Of a DNA stretch of 64,000 nucleotides, positions 34,801-44,615 are shown in pieces. The notes beneath the pieces were generated by a model, which did no database searches, was not told the origin of the DNA, and was given only the letters and a program-made list of their open reading frames with translations. The stretch comes from Chinchilla lanigera (taxonomy: Eukaryota > Chordata > Mammalia > Rodentia > Chinchillidae): contig NW_004955481.1 in the NCBI RefSeq assembly GCF_000276665.1, forward strand, positions 4,366,795 through 4,430,794. Direction: 5' to 3'. Made by a program: the position numbers and the translations under genes. The stretch's first letter is position 1. Each line of letters starts with the position of its first letter.

Positions 34801-37800
34801 CCAGGAAAAAAAAAAAAAAGAAAGGCCATACTGCAACTCAGACTTGCGTAGTTTGGGCACAGATCATAATGGCCTACAAAACCTTAAAATACAAGTAGCT
34901 CAAGCCATTTGCCCAGCCCTCTGTTGAATTATGCTGAATGAATTTTTGACCATGGTAACACAGAACCCTGTGTCAAAATGATTCCACTTTTATCTTCGCT
35001 TTTATTCATCAGTATAAGAACATGGGCAAAAAAAAGAAAAAACTTAGGCCACCTGCATTTTCTTACATATCTTTCCCAGTTTTTGTATTTGTCTCCCCAT
35101 ATGTGGCTACATTTCTTGCTCCCCTAAATCCATGTATTAGTTTTAGAGAGAATCTGTTTTTGGTGGTGGGGGGTGCTCCCTATGTAGTCCAGGCTGGCCT
35201 GAAACTCTCAGCAGTCCTCCTGCCTCAGCTTCCTGAATGCTAGGTGTACAGGCATGTGCCACCAGGCCCAGCAGGAGAATCTTAACAAAAACATATTTAA
35301 AGTTTGTAGACTCTGATATAAACATTTAATTTATGTGTGAACATCTATTCTATACTCAGCAAATAAAGCAGGCTATTATATACATTGGAATTATCTACTA
35401 AGTACAAGGCATTATACCAATTTTACTTCTTTTTTTTTTTTTGAGACAGTCTTGCTATGTAGTTCAAGCTGGCCTTGAACTCACTTTGTACCCCAGGTTG
35501 GCCTCGAACTTGTGGCAGTCCTTCTGCCTCAGCCTCCTGAGTGCTGGGATTATAGGCGTGTGCCACCACACCTGTTTGTAAACACAGGGTTTTTCCTTCC
35601 TGTATGCACTTTTGCTCAGGTCAGCCTTCTCAAGCATGGGACCAAATTTCCCTGCCCCTCCTAGACTTGAGCTTTCTTTTCCTGCATCCGAGAGCAGCAG
35701 TTTCTAAGCAGTTGTTGCCAGCTAAGCAGCAATGCCACTGAACACAGGCAGCTGTGCCCTTTCCCTTCTGATACACTCACTCGTCTGCTTCTGTTCGTTG
35801 ATGCCCAGTGTCGTGACTTTGAATGGGGTCTCCTTTGGGCCAAGGCCAGCTGAGGCCACAAGCTGGGCATTCAGCAGATTAGTCCTTGTTCTGTCCTGGC
35901 TGCTTCTGCAAGGGAGGAAGGAGGGACAAAGTCAGCTAGCTGAGCCCAGGCTCCCAGCCAAACCCGTTTCCTTGTGCTTTGGGCAGACTGTGTACTTACT
36001 CATTCAGCGAGCATGTATTAAGCACCTTTTGAGTATACTCAGAAGTGTCCCCTCCTTTGAGAGAGGGAGAACAAAGCAGAGACCTCTTGCAGGGAAAGGA
36101 GCATCCTTAAAGAGCTCTTGTGTTAGGAACCTTTTCCTTTCTGACTGGAAGCCTGACATCCGCTGGAGCTCCCTGATGGGCGGCACCGGAGATGAGAACA
36201 AAGAGACTGTTAACATTAATGAGATGCATTGAGTGGGTATTTCTACAGTCTCCAAAGGAAGGCAGGTTTTTCCTCTTTCTTTTTGGAAAGTGACAGCTGA
36301 CATGGACCAAATACAGACTATTTTTGACTCTCAGGACTCAAAGATGCTCTGAATCCCTTCTTCCCAGATCGCCCCCTGCTGCTCTGTCATTTATTATCAC
36401 TCTCCAAAAGGGAAATAAATAAAGGCTTTTGATCTTCACCCAGTCAGGCACCAGAGTAAACTATAAACAAAAGTGAACTTGTGACATGGGGGTGGGGAGA
36501 GATGTTGGCTGCTCCTGGAAAAAAAAGTGTCCTGTCCCCTGATGCCAGGTGGGCATGGTACCCAGCTGCCAAGTATGGGGAAAGCTGACCCTCATTGGCC
36601 ACCTCAGACTGAAGTTTAGTCACTCTCTATACTTTCTTTATCAGAGTATCATGAGAAGGGTCCTTGTGGCCACAAAGGCCCTGTCATGCAGTCCTGCTTA
36701 GAACCTTCAGTCCCCATATCAGCTTGGCTGGTAGGAACTTAAGAGCTCCATGTAGCAGAAGAATTCTTGGTTACATCTATGAGAACCAGCAGATCCTGGC
36801 TGTCCATGATATGAGCCTTTGCTGGATGTCGTGGTGCACACCTGTAATCCCAACTGAGGCAGGAGGATTGCCATGAGTTCGAGGCCAGCCTGGGCTACAT
36901 AGTCGGTTGAAGGCCAGCCTGAACAAAGTGAGATCCTGTCTCAAAAACAGCAGCAACAAAAAAGACTGGTGCCCACTAAATGCTACCAGTACTTGTTATC
37001 GTGGGGGCTGAGGCTGCATCTAGAATGAAGGCTACCGAAAACCTAATTTTCATGACACACCCTCAGCGGGGAATCTAGATGGGCTGGTTGGCTTGGCACT
37101 GATGAGCTCCCTCCCTCTTTGCTCTCCCTCTTCTCTCTCTCTCTTCCTCTCTTTCTCTCTCTCTCTCTAGGGGACACTACACAGAAAATGAGAACTGCTC
37201 ACTATCCTACCCCAGCCGAATTGGACGCGTATGCTAAGAAGGTCGCAAACAACCCACTGACTATAAAAATCTTCCCCAACAGTGTGAAGGTTCCCCAGCG
37301 GAAACACGTTCGTCGTACTGTGAACGGCCTCGACACATCAGCCCAGCGCTACAGCCCCTACCCGACTCAGGCTGCCACCAAGGCAGGCCTGCTTGCCATT
37401 GTCAAAGTGCCAGCCAAAAGCATACTCAAGGACTTTGACGGCACCCGAGCCCGGTTACTCCCTGAGGCCATCATGAACCCCCCAGTGGCACCCTACGCTA
37501 CTGTGGCACCCAGCACTTTAGCCCACCCCCAGGCCCAGGCTCTGGCCCGCCAGCAGGCCCTGCAACATGCACAGACCCTGGCCCACACCCATGCCCCTGC
37601 CCAGACGCTGCAGCACCCTCAGGGTATCCCGCCGCCACAGGCACTGTCTCACCCTCAGAGCCTCCAGCAGCCTCAGGGCCTGGGCCACCACCCTCAGCCC
37701 ATGGCCCAAACCCAGGGCTTGGTCCACACTCAGGCCCTGGCCCACCAGGGTCTCCAGCACCCGCCTAATCCCTTGCTGCATGGAGGCCGGAAGGTGCCAG

Positions 37801-38786
37801 ACTCAGATGCGCCCCCGAATGTGACCGTGTCTACCTCAAGTATCCCCCTTTCGATGGCGGCAACCCTGCAGCACAGCCAGCCCCCGGACCTGAGCAGCAT
37901 CGTGCACCAGATCAACCAGTTTTGCCAGACGAGGGCAGGCGTCAGCACTACCTCAGTGTGTGAGGGCCAGATCGCCAACCCCAGCCCCATTAGTCGCAGT
38001 CTGCTCATCAATGCAAGCACGCGGGTCTCGACCCACAGCATCCCCACACCAATGCCTTCCTGTGTGGTCAATCCCATGGAGCACACCCACGCGGCCACGG
38101 CCACACTGCCTGCCGCAGGCTCTGTCAACCTGCCCACAGGCATCTCTCGAGCCCCTGCTGGCTACCCTAGGGACCTCAAACCAGTTGCCTGGAACCAGCA
38201 CCAGCTGGCCCACCTACAGCAGATGTGCAGCGAGGCTGGTGGGACACCAGCCCCTGGCCTAGCAGGCAAGCATGCAGCAGGACGCGAGTTGGCAGCACCC
38301 GGCTTTGTGGCCAAAGCCCCTGCCTACCCGCAGGAACTCTGCCTGGCACAGTCCTTTCATCTGAAGCCACCCCTGGAGAAGCCGACCCCGTCCCCACCAG
38401 TCAACGGCCTGGCAGCCCCACTGGCCTACCCCAATGGTCACTACTTCCAACCCCTGTGGAACAACATTCTGCCCACTCCCAATAGCGACAGCTCGGGGTC
38501 TCAGGACCTTGCCATGCCATTCCACGGCGGGCAGGCTACAGGTACACCCCTCGACTGTGCAGCAGCTCCTGGGGTCCACTACCGAGCGGGGACTGGGGGT
38601 GGTCCAGTGGCAAGCCAGAACAGCTTGATGCAAACAGTGGATTACCTGAGTGGGGATTTCCAGCAGGCCTGCTTCCGAGAACAGAGCCTGGCCGTGCTGA
38701 GCAAGGCCCATCGAGTCCCGGGCAGCCGAGCCCCTGATCCCACAGATAGTCGAAGTCTTCATATTCAGCATCCGGGGTATAGATAG
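25803..38786 (+). CDS. FAM222B: FAM222B coding region, two coding exons (25803-25884, 37171-38786)
   Basis: Joining 25803-25884 (ending with the first base of a Trp codon before GTAAGT) to 37171-38786 (after a long CT tract and TAG acceptor) gives 565 residues, close to the roughly 560 I remember for human FAM222B (C17orf63). The protein starts MLACLPGPGD and ends SLHIQHPGYR, as in the mammalian protein. The conserved FAM222-family N-terminal part covers about residues 34-135 (TAHYPTPAELDAYAKK, IKIFPNSVKVPQRKHVRR). Residues about 140-234 are low-complexity Gln/His/Ala/Pro/Leu repeats. No catalytic domain, signal peptide or membrane segment is visible. The family is poorly characterised and I assign no biochemical role. 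The reading frame is intact. The gene converges on TRAF4, as in human. Identity is very sure; function is unknown. Confidence 0.97.
25885..26720. other. FAM222B intron after first coding exon, SINE-free
   Basis: About 840 bp of unique sequence next to the exon. No other gene recognised. Confidence 0.4.
26721..26927 (+). mobile_element. MER5A-like hAT relic
   Basis: Aligns from memory with MER5A along its length: caaaatttttctgt near the start, aggcagccatagatgat, aataaaacttttttataaaaac, then gccaacccctg at the end. Confidence 0.7.
26969..27052 (+). mobile_element. ID SINE, old
   Basis: ggctggggcatctgtcagtg to catccctagcactgcaaag. Confidence 0.75.
27062..27149 (+). mobile_element. hAT-type mini-transposon, copy 1
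   Basis: About 88 bp with terminal inverted repeats cagtgctggccaacct and aggtttgccaccactg. Left flank atctagac fits the hAT target consensus nTCTAGAn, and the right flank ggctggac is a decayed copy. Shares its sequence with the element at 45480. Confidence 0.75.
27244..27400. repeat. Homopyrimidine tract
   Basis: About 155 bp of C and T with few interruptions (cctctcctcccctcc type); its complement is polypurine. Frames across it are spurious. Confidence 0.92.
27456..27650 (-). mobile_element. B1 relic (27456-27566) and ID relic (27580-27650)
   Basis: cagagtcttgcttcatttct to gtgtaccaccatccctgg; then ctggagattgaacctagggc. Another ID end lies at 27398-27450. Confidence 0.65.
27865..28083 (+). 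mobile_element. Two B1 relics
   Basis: aatggcacctacttgggagg to agacccatctcaaaaa, then taattccagcaggaggctga to aaactacatagaaag. Confidence 0.65.
28084..28350 (+). mobile_element. B1 split by an ID (28190-28290)
   Basis: gccaaacatggtggcacatg to aatgagttcaag, ID ggggctggggatttagctca to attcctggtactgg, then gtgagttcaagaccaggctg. tgagttcaag is the target duplication. Confidence 0.92.
28899..29294 (-). mobile_element. Two IDs and a B1 in tandem (28899-29000, 29029-29140, 29143-29294)
   Basis: Two IDs with ccagtaccaggaatcgaact and ctggtaccaggaattgaact, then an antisense B1 gagacaaggtttcgctgtgt. Confidence 0.88.
29522..29616 (-). mobile_element. ID SINE, diverged; another old ID (+) at 29318-29400
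   Basis: tgattgagctcagtctcatg to caagccacatctccagcc. Confidence 0.65.
30059..30318 (-). mobile_element. Two antisense B1 copies (30059-30206, 30207-30318)
   Basis: tttttgagacaggtcttact to gccactacacttggct; ttgtgagacagtctctctag to catcactgcacctagct. Confidence 0.75.
30319..30717. other. FAM222B intron, unique stretch
   Basis: About 400 bp SINE-free; nothing recognised. Confidence 0.35.
30827..31088 (+). mobile_element. B1 (30827-30976) then ID (30986-31088)
   Basis: gccgggcatggtggtacacg to gagaccctgtctcaaaa, then gggggctggggatttagctc to gattcccggtaccg. An older B1 lies at 30718-30815. Confidence 0.9.
31160..31265 (+). mobile_element. B1-like relic
   Basis: agtgatggcacatgcctgta to agagcctgtctctaaat. 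Confidence 0.65.
31450..31727 (-). mobile_element. B1 (31450-31598) and ID (31613-31727)
   Basis: ctttttgagacagggtctca to caccaccatgcgcggcc; ID cccggtaccaggaatctaac to gctaaatccccagcccc, flanked by cacaccatgt. Confidence 0.9.
31832..31850 (-). promoter_or_regulatory. CTCF-like motif in FAM222B intron
   Basis: ctgccccctcgtggaggtg matches the reverse complement of the CTCF core, in a SINE-free stretch. Confidence 0.5.
31977..32120 (-). mobile_element. B1 SINE
   Basis: tttttgagacaaggtctcac to atgcaccactgtgtccaac. Inserted in a MIR relic. Confidence 0.78.
32539..32631 (-). mobile_element. ID SINE, recent
   Basis: ctgttaccaggaaccgaact to gctaaatcccctgccc, flanked by gcgagtgtcat repeats. Confidence 0.92.
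32814..33140 (-). mobile_element. Two antisense B1 copies (32814-32966, 32998-33140)
   Basis: tttttgagacagggtttcac to gccaccatgcctggc; ttttgaggcaggttcttact to gtgccactatgcatggtt. taccagatattta repeats flank the first. Confidence 0.87.
33252..33462 (+). mobile_element. B1 (33252-33370) then ID (33385-33462)
   Basis: agccgggcacgatggtgcat to tagtgaagcctcaaaaga; ggatatagcccagtagcata to gattcccagtac. Confidence 0.8.
33590..33970 (-). pseudogene. Retroposed 3' UTR-like segment (possible processed pseudogene end)
   Basis: On the minus strand unique sequence ends with AATAAA (plus-strand tttatt at 33616-33621), about 16 nt further on, then a poly(A) run (plus-strand T run 33590-33601). No coding part is recognised and the parent gene is unknown. 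Confidence 0.4.
33972..34125 (+). mobile_element. B1-like SINE
   Basis: gagccagctgtggtcacaca to gtgagaatgtctcaaaaaat. Confidence 0.75.
34150..34248 (-). mobile_element. ID SINE, recent
   Basis: ctctggtaccgggaaccgaa to gctaaatccccagcccc, flanked by perfect gataactgacttag repeats. Confidence 0.94.
34498..34656 (+). mobile_element. B1 SINE, recent
   Basis: gctgggtgtggtggtgcacg to gagatcctgtctc, flanked by aaagttttatta repeats. Confidence 0.94.
34730..34819 (+). mobile_element. ID SINE, recent
   Basis: ggggctggggatttagctca to ttcggttcctggtaccagg, flanked by catactgcaactcag repeats. Confidence 0.94.
35150..35273 (-). mobile_element. B1 SINE, partial
   Basis: ctccctatgtagtccaggct to gccaccaggcccagc. 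Confidence 0.75.
35430..35576 (-). mobile_element. B1 SINE
   Basis: tttttgagacagtcttgcta to gtgccaccacacctgt. Confidence 0.87.
35577..36813. other. FAM222B intron, SINE-free island before the main exon
   Basis: About 1.2 kb of unique sequence with a CTCF-like motif at 36370. Frames on both strands (such as 166 codons at 35732) lack splice support. Confidence 0.4.
36370..36382 (-). promoter_or_regulatory. CTCF-like motif upstream of the FAM222B main exon
   Basis: cgccccctgctgc is a partial match to the reverse CTCF core, within a repeat-free island. Confidence 0.35.
36814..36962 (+). mobile_element. B1 SINE
   Basis: tgctggatgtcgtggtgcac to gagatcctgtctcaaaa. Confidence 0.87.
37171..38786 (+). 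CDS. FAM222B: FAM222B main coding exon
   Basis: The exon follows a pyrimidine tract of about 45 nt ending in TAG at 37170. It encodes residues 28-565 and the TAG stop at 38784-38786. Reading further upstream from 37119 is only intron read-through. Long antisense and shifted frames over this exon come from its GC-rich Gln/His/Pro codon repeats and are not genes. Confidence 0.96.
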
Positions 38787-40143
38787 GGAGGGTACTTTCC
38801 TGAAGCAACATGTCATACATCACCCTCCTAGGTTTAGTCTTACTTTTAAGTAACTGGATAGTTTCAAAGTTTCACTGCTCCAGTGTGATCATTCTTAGAC
38901 GTCTAAGGAAGGGAACTTGACAGGAACTAATTGGGGGCAGAAGAGGTCCTCTTATCCTCCCCTCCAGCAGCTTTTATGTTAGGACCTAACTAACCGTAGG
39001 CTCTTCTCTACCTGCCTGTCAGGCTGTGCACCTCAGCCATTTCAGACCATCCTCCCATTTATTCCTGAACCTCTGCCTATTTCCCTTAGAACTAGGGTGT
39101 GACTAAAGAAAGAGGCCTAGGCCCCTAAACGCTAGGCCTCTCCTCTCTTTGGGATTAAGAAGCCAGACTTTCCAAGTGCTCTGGAAACTAATTCCTTACT
39201 CACCCAAAGATCTCAAATCAGAACTAACCCAATCTTTGTCTCTTCCCAGCTCCTTTCCATTACTCGAGGCCATAGCCTTGAAAAATGGAGAAAAATCTTT
39301 TATTGGTGTCTTGGTTCCTGACTCTCCTTCCAGACCTAGAGAAATGCAGTGGTCAGCTGGCATCCCAGGATCCCTTCTCACTATTGTCCGTCTCCTATCA
39401 TAACTGCTGTTCTCATCCCTACCCACCCCCCCCCCAAAAAAAGCAAAAAAATAAAACTACCTTATGTGAGAAATTAGGTAGGTGGGATGATCACATTGGA
39501 GTTTGGAATTAAAAACACCAAAAAAGAAAAAAAGAAAAAAAAAAGTTAAAATGCATTTGGTTCTCCCTACACTGGCTAAGAATATTGCTCTACACTGTAA
39601 GTTTTAACTGTCATGTTTCTGTACGAATGTAGTGTGGGTTTGAGTAGCATTGTGTATGAGTGGCCCCACAGGTACACTGACCCTCCTAATCACCTCCTTT
39701 TGCAGCCCCTCAGATTAATGGAGAAAAAAAAAAACACAAAGCCTTAAGCTCTTTGAATTCTTCCTCTACCAAATGAGCATGGTTGTAATCTGCTGGAGAA
39801 GGGCCTAGTCAGAAATAGCCTCTCCCGCCCTGCCCGTTCTCAGAGCACCCCCTTCCCACTCCATGCTCTGTCTTGTCCCTGAGTGACAATTAGTTGGCTA
39901 GAAATGTATCTCTTCTCTGTACCCTTAAACTTAGATTATATTTTATTGTCAATCTTTGCACTCCTATTCTGTTAAAAGATGCAGTTGGGCTCTGACTTTT
40001 TTTTTTTTAACCAAATAAGCTCTTGCTTTTCCTCTTGTTTTGGGGAATGTGAGCTGATACTTAAGGTTTTGGGTTGTTTACTATCCACTCTTCCTTAGCC
40101 AGAAATTCTCTAGTGAACTGAAGCAGTATGACTGGAGAACAGT

Positions 40144-40246
40144 TTTTTTTGTTTTGTTTTTGGTTTTTTTCTGGTACCGGGAATCGAACTCACGACCTTG
40201 TGCTTGCCAGGCAAGTGCTGTGCCGCTGAGCTAAATCCCCAGCCCC
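40144..40246 (-). mobile_element. ID SINE in FAM222B 3' UTR
   Basis: ctggtaccgggaatcgaact to gctaaatccccagcccc; imperfect gagaacag and gaagaccag flank it. Confidence 0.92.
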
Positions 40247-40289
40247 TTGAAGACCAGTTTTTAAATTACATGTTGGCAAGTTGCCTTAT

Positions 40290-40321
<32 letters not shown>

Positions 40322-41031
40322 CCTGATTGTGTTATGCCAAATGATAGCAACATGAAATCCTAATTTATTGCCCCAGTTGTTTTCCTGCCATCTGTGAACA
40401 CTGGTACCTCCCTGTCCCTAAACCCTCAGAAGCCCCTGAAGCTTCTGATGCAATGCCTTCTCCCCAGGTGTTGACCACCGTCTCCTGTGGTCCCCTTCCA
40501 CATCCTGCTTTTTGGAATCAAACTTAAAAGAGCACTGCTGTCTCCCATACCTCTTGCTTGATCTCCAAATCAAATATTCTTGCTGAAATCCTCCTCCCTC
40601 ACACAAACCTCTCCCTAAAGGGTGAGCTGCCACTGTAGGAAACGACCAGATTCTACCAACTTGGCTTTAAGTCAAACAACCTCAAACCCATCTCTTCCTG
40701 TGTAGGGGTGCAAGTCTTTGAAGCTCACTCCCACCCCTAGTCTGCATGGAAAATGTACTGTGCACCCCCTTCAACTGCCCTCACCTTTGGTGTGAGATGT
40801 TTCCTAGTTCAACCTGAGTCCCCTGCCCCTCTGCCAGCCAACCCCCAACCAGCAATAAGGGTCCAAGCCAGGGCCTCCTATCTATATTCCTTGCCTCCAC
40901 CCTGTGCCACCCCTAGGGAAAACCCAGATTCCCCACTCTATCCACATACTGTAGCATTCATTCTCCATCTCTCACCTTCTCACCTGTGGTGGTTTATGGG
41001 TGTGATGGGGTTTTTAAGATTATTATAAACC

Positions 41032-41037
41032 AGTAAA
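41032..41037 (+). terminator. Candidate FAM222B poly(A) signal (AGTAAA variant)
   Basis: AGTAAA follows a T-rich and A-rich stretch about 2.2 kb after the stop, where sequence complexity changes. It is a known weaker variant of the hexamer. Not proven. Confidence 0.35.
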
Positions 41038-41346
41038 GAGAAAAAAACCGCTTTTGATCTTGTCCTATTCCTTTAATGCAGTGAATATCAGGTGTTTTCT
41101 TATCTAGAAGGGGAATGCTTCCTTTGTGTGGTGGTGGTGTCCAAGCCCTCCCTAATGCTTTATCCCAGGTAAGGTGCTGGGACTCTTGGTAGCCAGACCA
41201 GTCAGCAGCCTCTCCGAAGGAGGGGTGTACCCCCCTGGGTTGCCCGGGCCTTAGCATGCAGCTTGGATATGGTTTGCTGCCTCTCACTGGAGGCGAGAGT
41301 CCTGTCACATTTTCACTCCAAGGGCCATCAAAGAAATGGTGATCTG

Positions 41347-41434
41347 GGGCTGGAGATTTAGCTCAGCAGCACAGCGCCTGCCTGGCAAGCGCAAGGTCGT
41401 GAGTTCGATTCCTGGTACTGGAAAAACAAAAAAG
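41347..41434 (+). mobile_element. ID SINE, recent, intergenic
   Basis: ggggctggagatttagctca to ttcgattcctggtactgg; ggtgatctg repeats flank it. Confidence 0.92.
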
Positions 41435-42585
41435 GTGATCTGACTTGGCCAGTAAAGCCAATGGAAAAAAGTAAACCTTCCTCCAGCACTGGTTTCTAAG
41501 GGCCTCCACTGAGTGGAGGAAATGAGTGCTGTAACATGTAACACAAAAACTGCCCTGCCCTTTGTGATCTGAATTTTCTCATGTATTGAGTAGGAGAACT
41601 TGCCCTCTTTTATCTACAGGGCAAACAAACCAAAAGAGATACTTGAATTACCCTCCTCCTTTTTCACTGGGTTTGGGTTTAAGCCAAAATGTGATGGAAG
41701 TGTAAAGATTGGTACTGCAGGCCGTAGGACTGATTCAGGGAAGAGGACAGCAAACCCTTGGTAGCAAGAGTCAGCTAATAGCTTTCTGAAGATTGATGGA
41801 GTTCAAAGTATCCTTCCCTCCTCAGCCTCGCTTTTTCTGTGGGTGCCCTTTGTGAAAGTGCTCTGCCTCCTTCCCATGCCACCCTGAGGAAGCCCTCTAC
41901 TGGTCAGACTTGGAGTCCGCTCAAGTAGAATAGTGGGCTGAGGTGGGTGTTTGGGGAATCCGGCTCTCGCTGTGATGCAGAACCTGGCCCAAGGTTTCAT
42001 AAAGTATGACACAGCGGAATGGGGGCCAGACCCACGAGGCTGGCTGAGTGGGGTTCAACTGCAAGGCCTCATTGAGATGCTGGAAAGGTGGTTTTGCGTC
42101 TTGCCCCCTAGAAGCAGCCCCTCTGCTAGAACACATGGTTTTCCCTGCCCATTTCCAGGCATCTGTGTACCAAACTGGTTTGGTGAGGGACCATTTGCCC
42201 TTAGGTGAACCCCACAATCTTCTAAAGACTATGTAGAGCTCCCCAGGCTTACTGGCTCTGGCTCAGTCCTTTCCTGTCTTCTGATAAAAAGGCCTTCTCA
42301 CCTCACCATCTGTGTGGGAAGAAAGATTTACCCATAAACTCCTTTACAGGTAATTCCCATAGATTGGGCTTCTTCTCAATGCTAGACAAGAACAGTAAGG
42401 TACTTTATGCTGATTAATTTACTTAGTCACTGCAACAAAGCCTAGAAAGTGTACAGAACTCATTTTACCAGTGGGGGTAGTGATGTTCCATGTAACTGAC
42501 TTGCCAAAGTAAATCCAAATGTATTGCCAAAATTAGAAGAAGTTACACTTCTAGGGCTTGCTCAAGTTTAAAACAACACAGAAGG
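41435..42585. other. FAM222B-TRAF4 intergenic, unique sequence
   Basis: About 1.1 kb with only a MIR relic near 42400; no gene recognised. Confidence 0.4.
42400..42520 (-). mobile_element. MIR element (antisense)
   Basis: cagaactcattttaccagtg followed by actgacttgccaaagtaaa resembles antisense MIR. Confidence 0.45.
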
Positions 42586-42586
42586 G

Positions 42587-42833
42587 GTTGGGGATTTAGC
42601 TTAGTGGCACAGCGCCTGCCTGGCAACTGCAAGGTTGTGAGTTCAATTCCTGGTACCGGAAAACAAAACAAAACAAAACAAAAAAACAATGCAGAAGCCA
42701 GGCATGGTGGTACATACCTGTAATCCCAGCACTGGGGAGGCTGAGGCAGGAGGATCATTGTGAGTTTGAGACCTGCCTCAGCTACAAAGTGAGCTTAAGG
42801 TCAGCCTGAACTGCACAGGGAGACCCTGTCCAA
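42587..42833 (+). mobile_element. ID (42587-42690) then B1 (42694-42833)
   Basis: ggggttggggatttagctta to attcctggtaccgg; aagccaggcatggtggtaca to gggagaccctgtcc. An old ID follows at 42845-42915. Confidence 0.88.
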
Positions 42834-43032
42834 TGCAGAGTCTGGGGTTGGGGCTCAGTAGAGGGTACATGTATCATATACAAAAAGCACTGGTTGGATA
42901 TCCAGCACCAGGAAAACCCCAGCTCCTGTCACCAAACAGCTGAAGGATAACACACTTTTCTGTTCGTAGTTCATCGGCAAAATGCAGGTAATCATACGCA
43001 CCCACTGGGCCCTATACAAAAAGCAAATGACT

Positions 43033-43345
43033 GCCGGGAGTGGTGGCGCACACTTGTAATCTCAGCACTTGGGAGGCTGAGGCAGGAGGATCCCTGCGAG
43101 TTCAAGGCCAGCCCGAACTGCACAGTGAGACTCTGTCTCAAAAAGACAAAAAAACAAAACAACAAAAAAAACAAACTACCGGACATGGTGGCACACGCCT
43201 GTAATCCCATCACTTGGGAGGCAGAGACAAAAGTATCCCCATAAATCTGAAGCTGGTGGTGAATTCAAGGCTTGCCTGGGCTACAGTTAAGTTCAAAGCC
43301 AGCCTACAGTACAAAGTGAGATCCTGTTTAAAAAAAAGAAAAGTC
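43033..43345 (+). mobile_element. Two B1 copies (43033-43165, 43178-43345)
   Basis: gccgggagtggtggcgcaca to gactctgtctcaaaaagac; ccggacatggtggcacacgc to gtgagatcctgtttaaaa. Confidence 0.85.
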
Positions 43346-43484
43346 CAAGTGCTTTGTACGTCTTGAAGGCCCCCTTAGCTGAGTCCCTGGCTGTGGGCTG
43401 GACTTCACAGATTAACATTCATTAAACACTGTATCAGAAACATGTATTGTCTCATAAACCCTCCACTAAGGCCTGCTTAAAATA

Positions 43485-43800
43485 GGTCCGTGTGGCCAAT
43501 GTAGTGCCCACATGACTAATCCCAGCACTCAGGAGACTGAGGCAGGAGGATCACCAAGACTTGTATTAAATATTGCACATAAAGTGCTTAGCAGTGTTTA
43601 CTAAGTACTCCCAGCCCTGTGTAATCCCAACACTCAGGAGGCTGAAGCAGGAGGATCACCAAGAGTTTGAGGCCAGCCTGGGTTACATAGCAAGACCTTG
43701 TCGCAAAAGAAAAGCCTAGGCTGCATGTCAGTGGTGAGAGTGCTTACCTGCACATGCAAAGCTAGTTCAATCCGTAGAACAGCAGTGAAAAACAAAAGTG
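43485..43800 (+). mobile_element. B1 pieces (43485-43560, 43618-43713) and an ID relic (43716-43790)
   Basis: taatcccagcactcaggaga; taatcccaacactcaggagg to gcaagaccttgtcgcaaaag; taggctgcatgtcagtggtg. Confidence 0.72.
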
Positions 43801-43916
43801 AGGAAGTGTGTCCAATGAATGCTAATAAGTATTGACCAAGAAAGTCCAAGTCTGGTGGGGTGGGCCTGGGACTCCTGCCTTAAGAAACTTACAGGCCATG
43901 CACTTCCTTCATCTAA

Positions 43917-43932
43917 GCACCAGAGGGCAGGG
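43917..43932 (+). promoter_or_regulatory. CTCF-like motif 1
   Basis: gcaccagagggcaggg closely matches the CTCF core (CCASYAGRKGGC). It lies about 0.2 kb beyond the TRAF4 3' end. Confidence 0.55.
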
Positions 43933-43973
43933 CCGGACGACACCCACAACGCCGCCTACAGTTCTCCTGTTGT

Positions 43974-43990
43974 CCACCAGATGGAGGTCC
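43974..43990 (+). promoter_or_regulatory. CTCF-like motif 2
   Basis: ccaccagatggaggtcc has the same orientation as the motif at 43917 and lies 57 bp further on. Confidence 0.5.
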
Positions 43991-44109
43991 AGCAGGGCAG
44001 CTGGATCCTTGGGCGGGACTGGCAGACTTCTTCCCCCACTGCTCCTTTGCCTTCAGCTGGGCCCAGCCTGGCGTGCCCCCACCAACCCAGTTGAGAAAGG
44101 CTGGAACCA

Positions 44110-44615
44110 AGTTAATAAATAGAATTGAGGATTTATTAAAAACCAAGGCTCCCCTGCTGTGCCCTCTTGGCACTAAGGAAATAAATAACCAGAGGGGACA
44201 CAGCTAGGGAAAGGGTAAGAGAAATCAATCTCAAGACAGATTCTTGTAACTACCCCGCCCTTTCCCAACCCCTCCCCCCCATATGGCTCTTGGGACGTAG
44301 CACCTGAGCAGGCACCTCGGTCCGAGAAGGATATGGCCGCCACCAAGGCATGTCTGCTCTGCCCAGGAAGGGAGACAGGCCCTGGGATGGCTTGTTTCCA
44401 GCCCTTGATAACCCCGAGACCTGCTCTCCCCACGGGCCAGGGCTGAAGCACCAATTGGAGGCACCTGAGGGTGGTGGTGGTCGCGGGAGAATGGAGTAAC
44501 AGAACCGTGGCAGCAGAAAGCGGCTGAAAGGGGGTCCGGCCCCCTCTCCAGGTTCAACCAGTGCCTGACGGTCATGTCCCATCCCCCTCTCCCCTCGAGC
44601 CTGCCAGCTCTGCTC
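44110..44615 (-). other. TRAF4: TRAF4 3' UTR
   Basis: Non-coding sequence after the TRAF4 stop, ending near an AATAAA (minus strand) at 44132-44137. The cleavage point, about 44110-44120, is inferred. Confidence 0.75.
44132..44137 (-). terminator. TRAF4 poly(A) signal AATAAA
   Basis: Plus-strand TTTATT, which reads AATAAA on the gene strand, about 480 nt after the stop codon. Confidence 0.7.

Larger units (their letters stand above)
38787..41055 (+). other. FAM222B: FAM222B 3' UTR (inferred)
   Basis: This is non-coding sequence after the stop, with mostly unique composition. An AATAAA lies in an A-rich stretch at 39450-39455, and an AGTAAA variant signal at 41032-41037 is followed by an A-rich run. 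Either could end the transcript. An antisense ID element (40144-40246) and an A run (about 40290-40320) interrupt it. The end point is inferred. Confidence 0.55.

Noticed and set aside
37518..38823. Long antisense and shifted frames over the FAM222B main exon
   Set aside because: Shadows of a GC-rich coding exon with repeats; the plus-strand frame matches a known protein.
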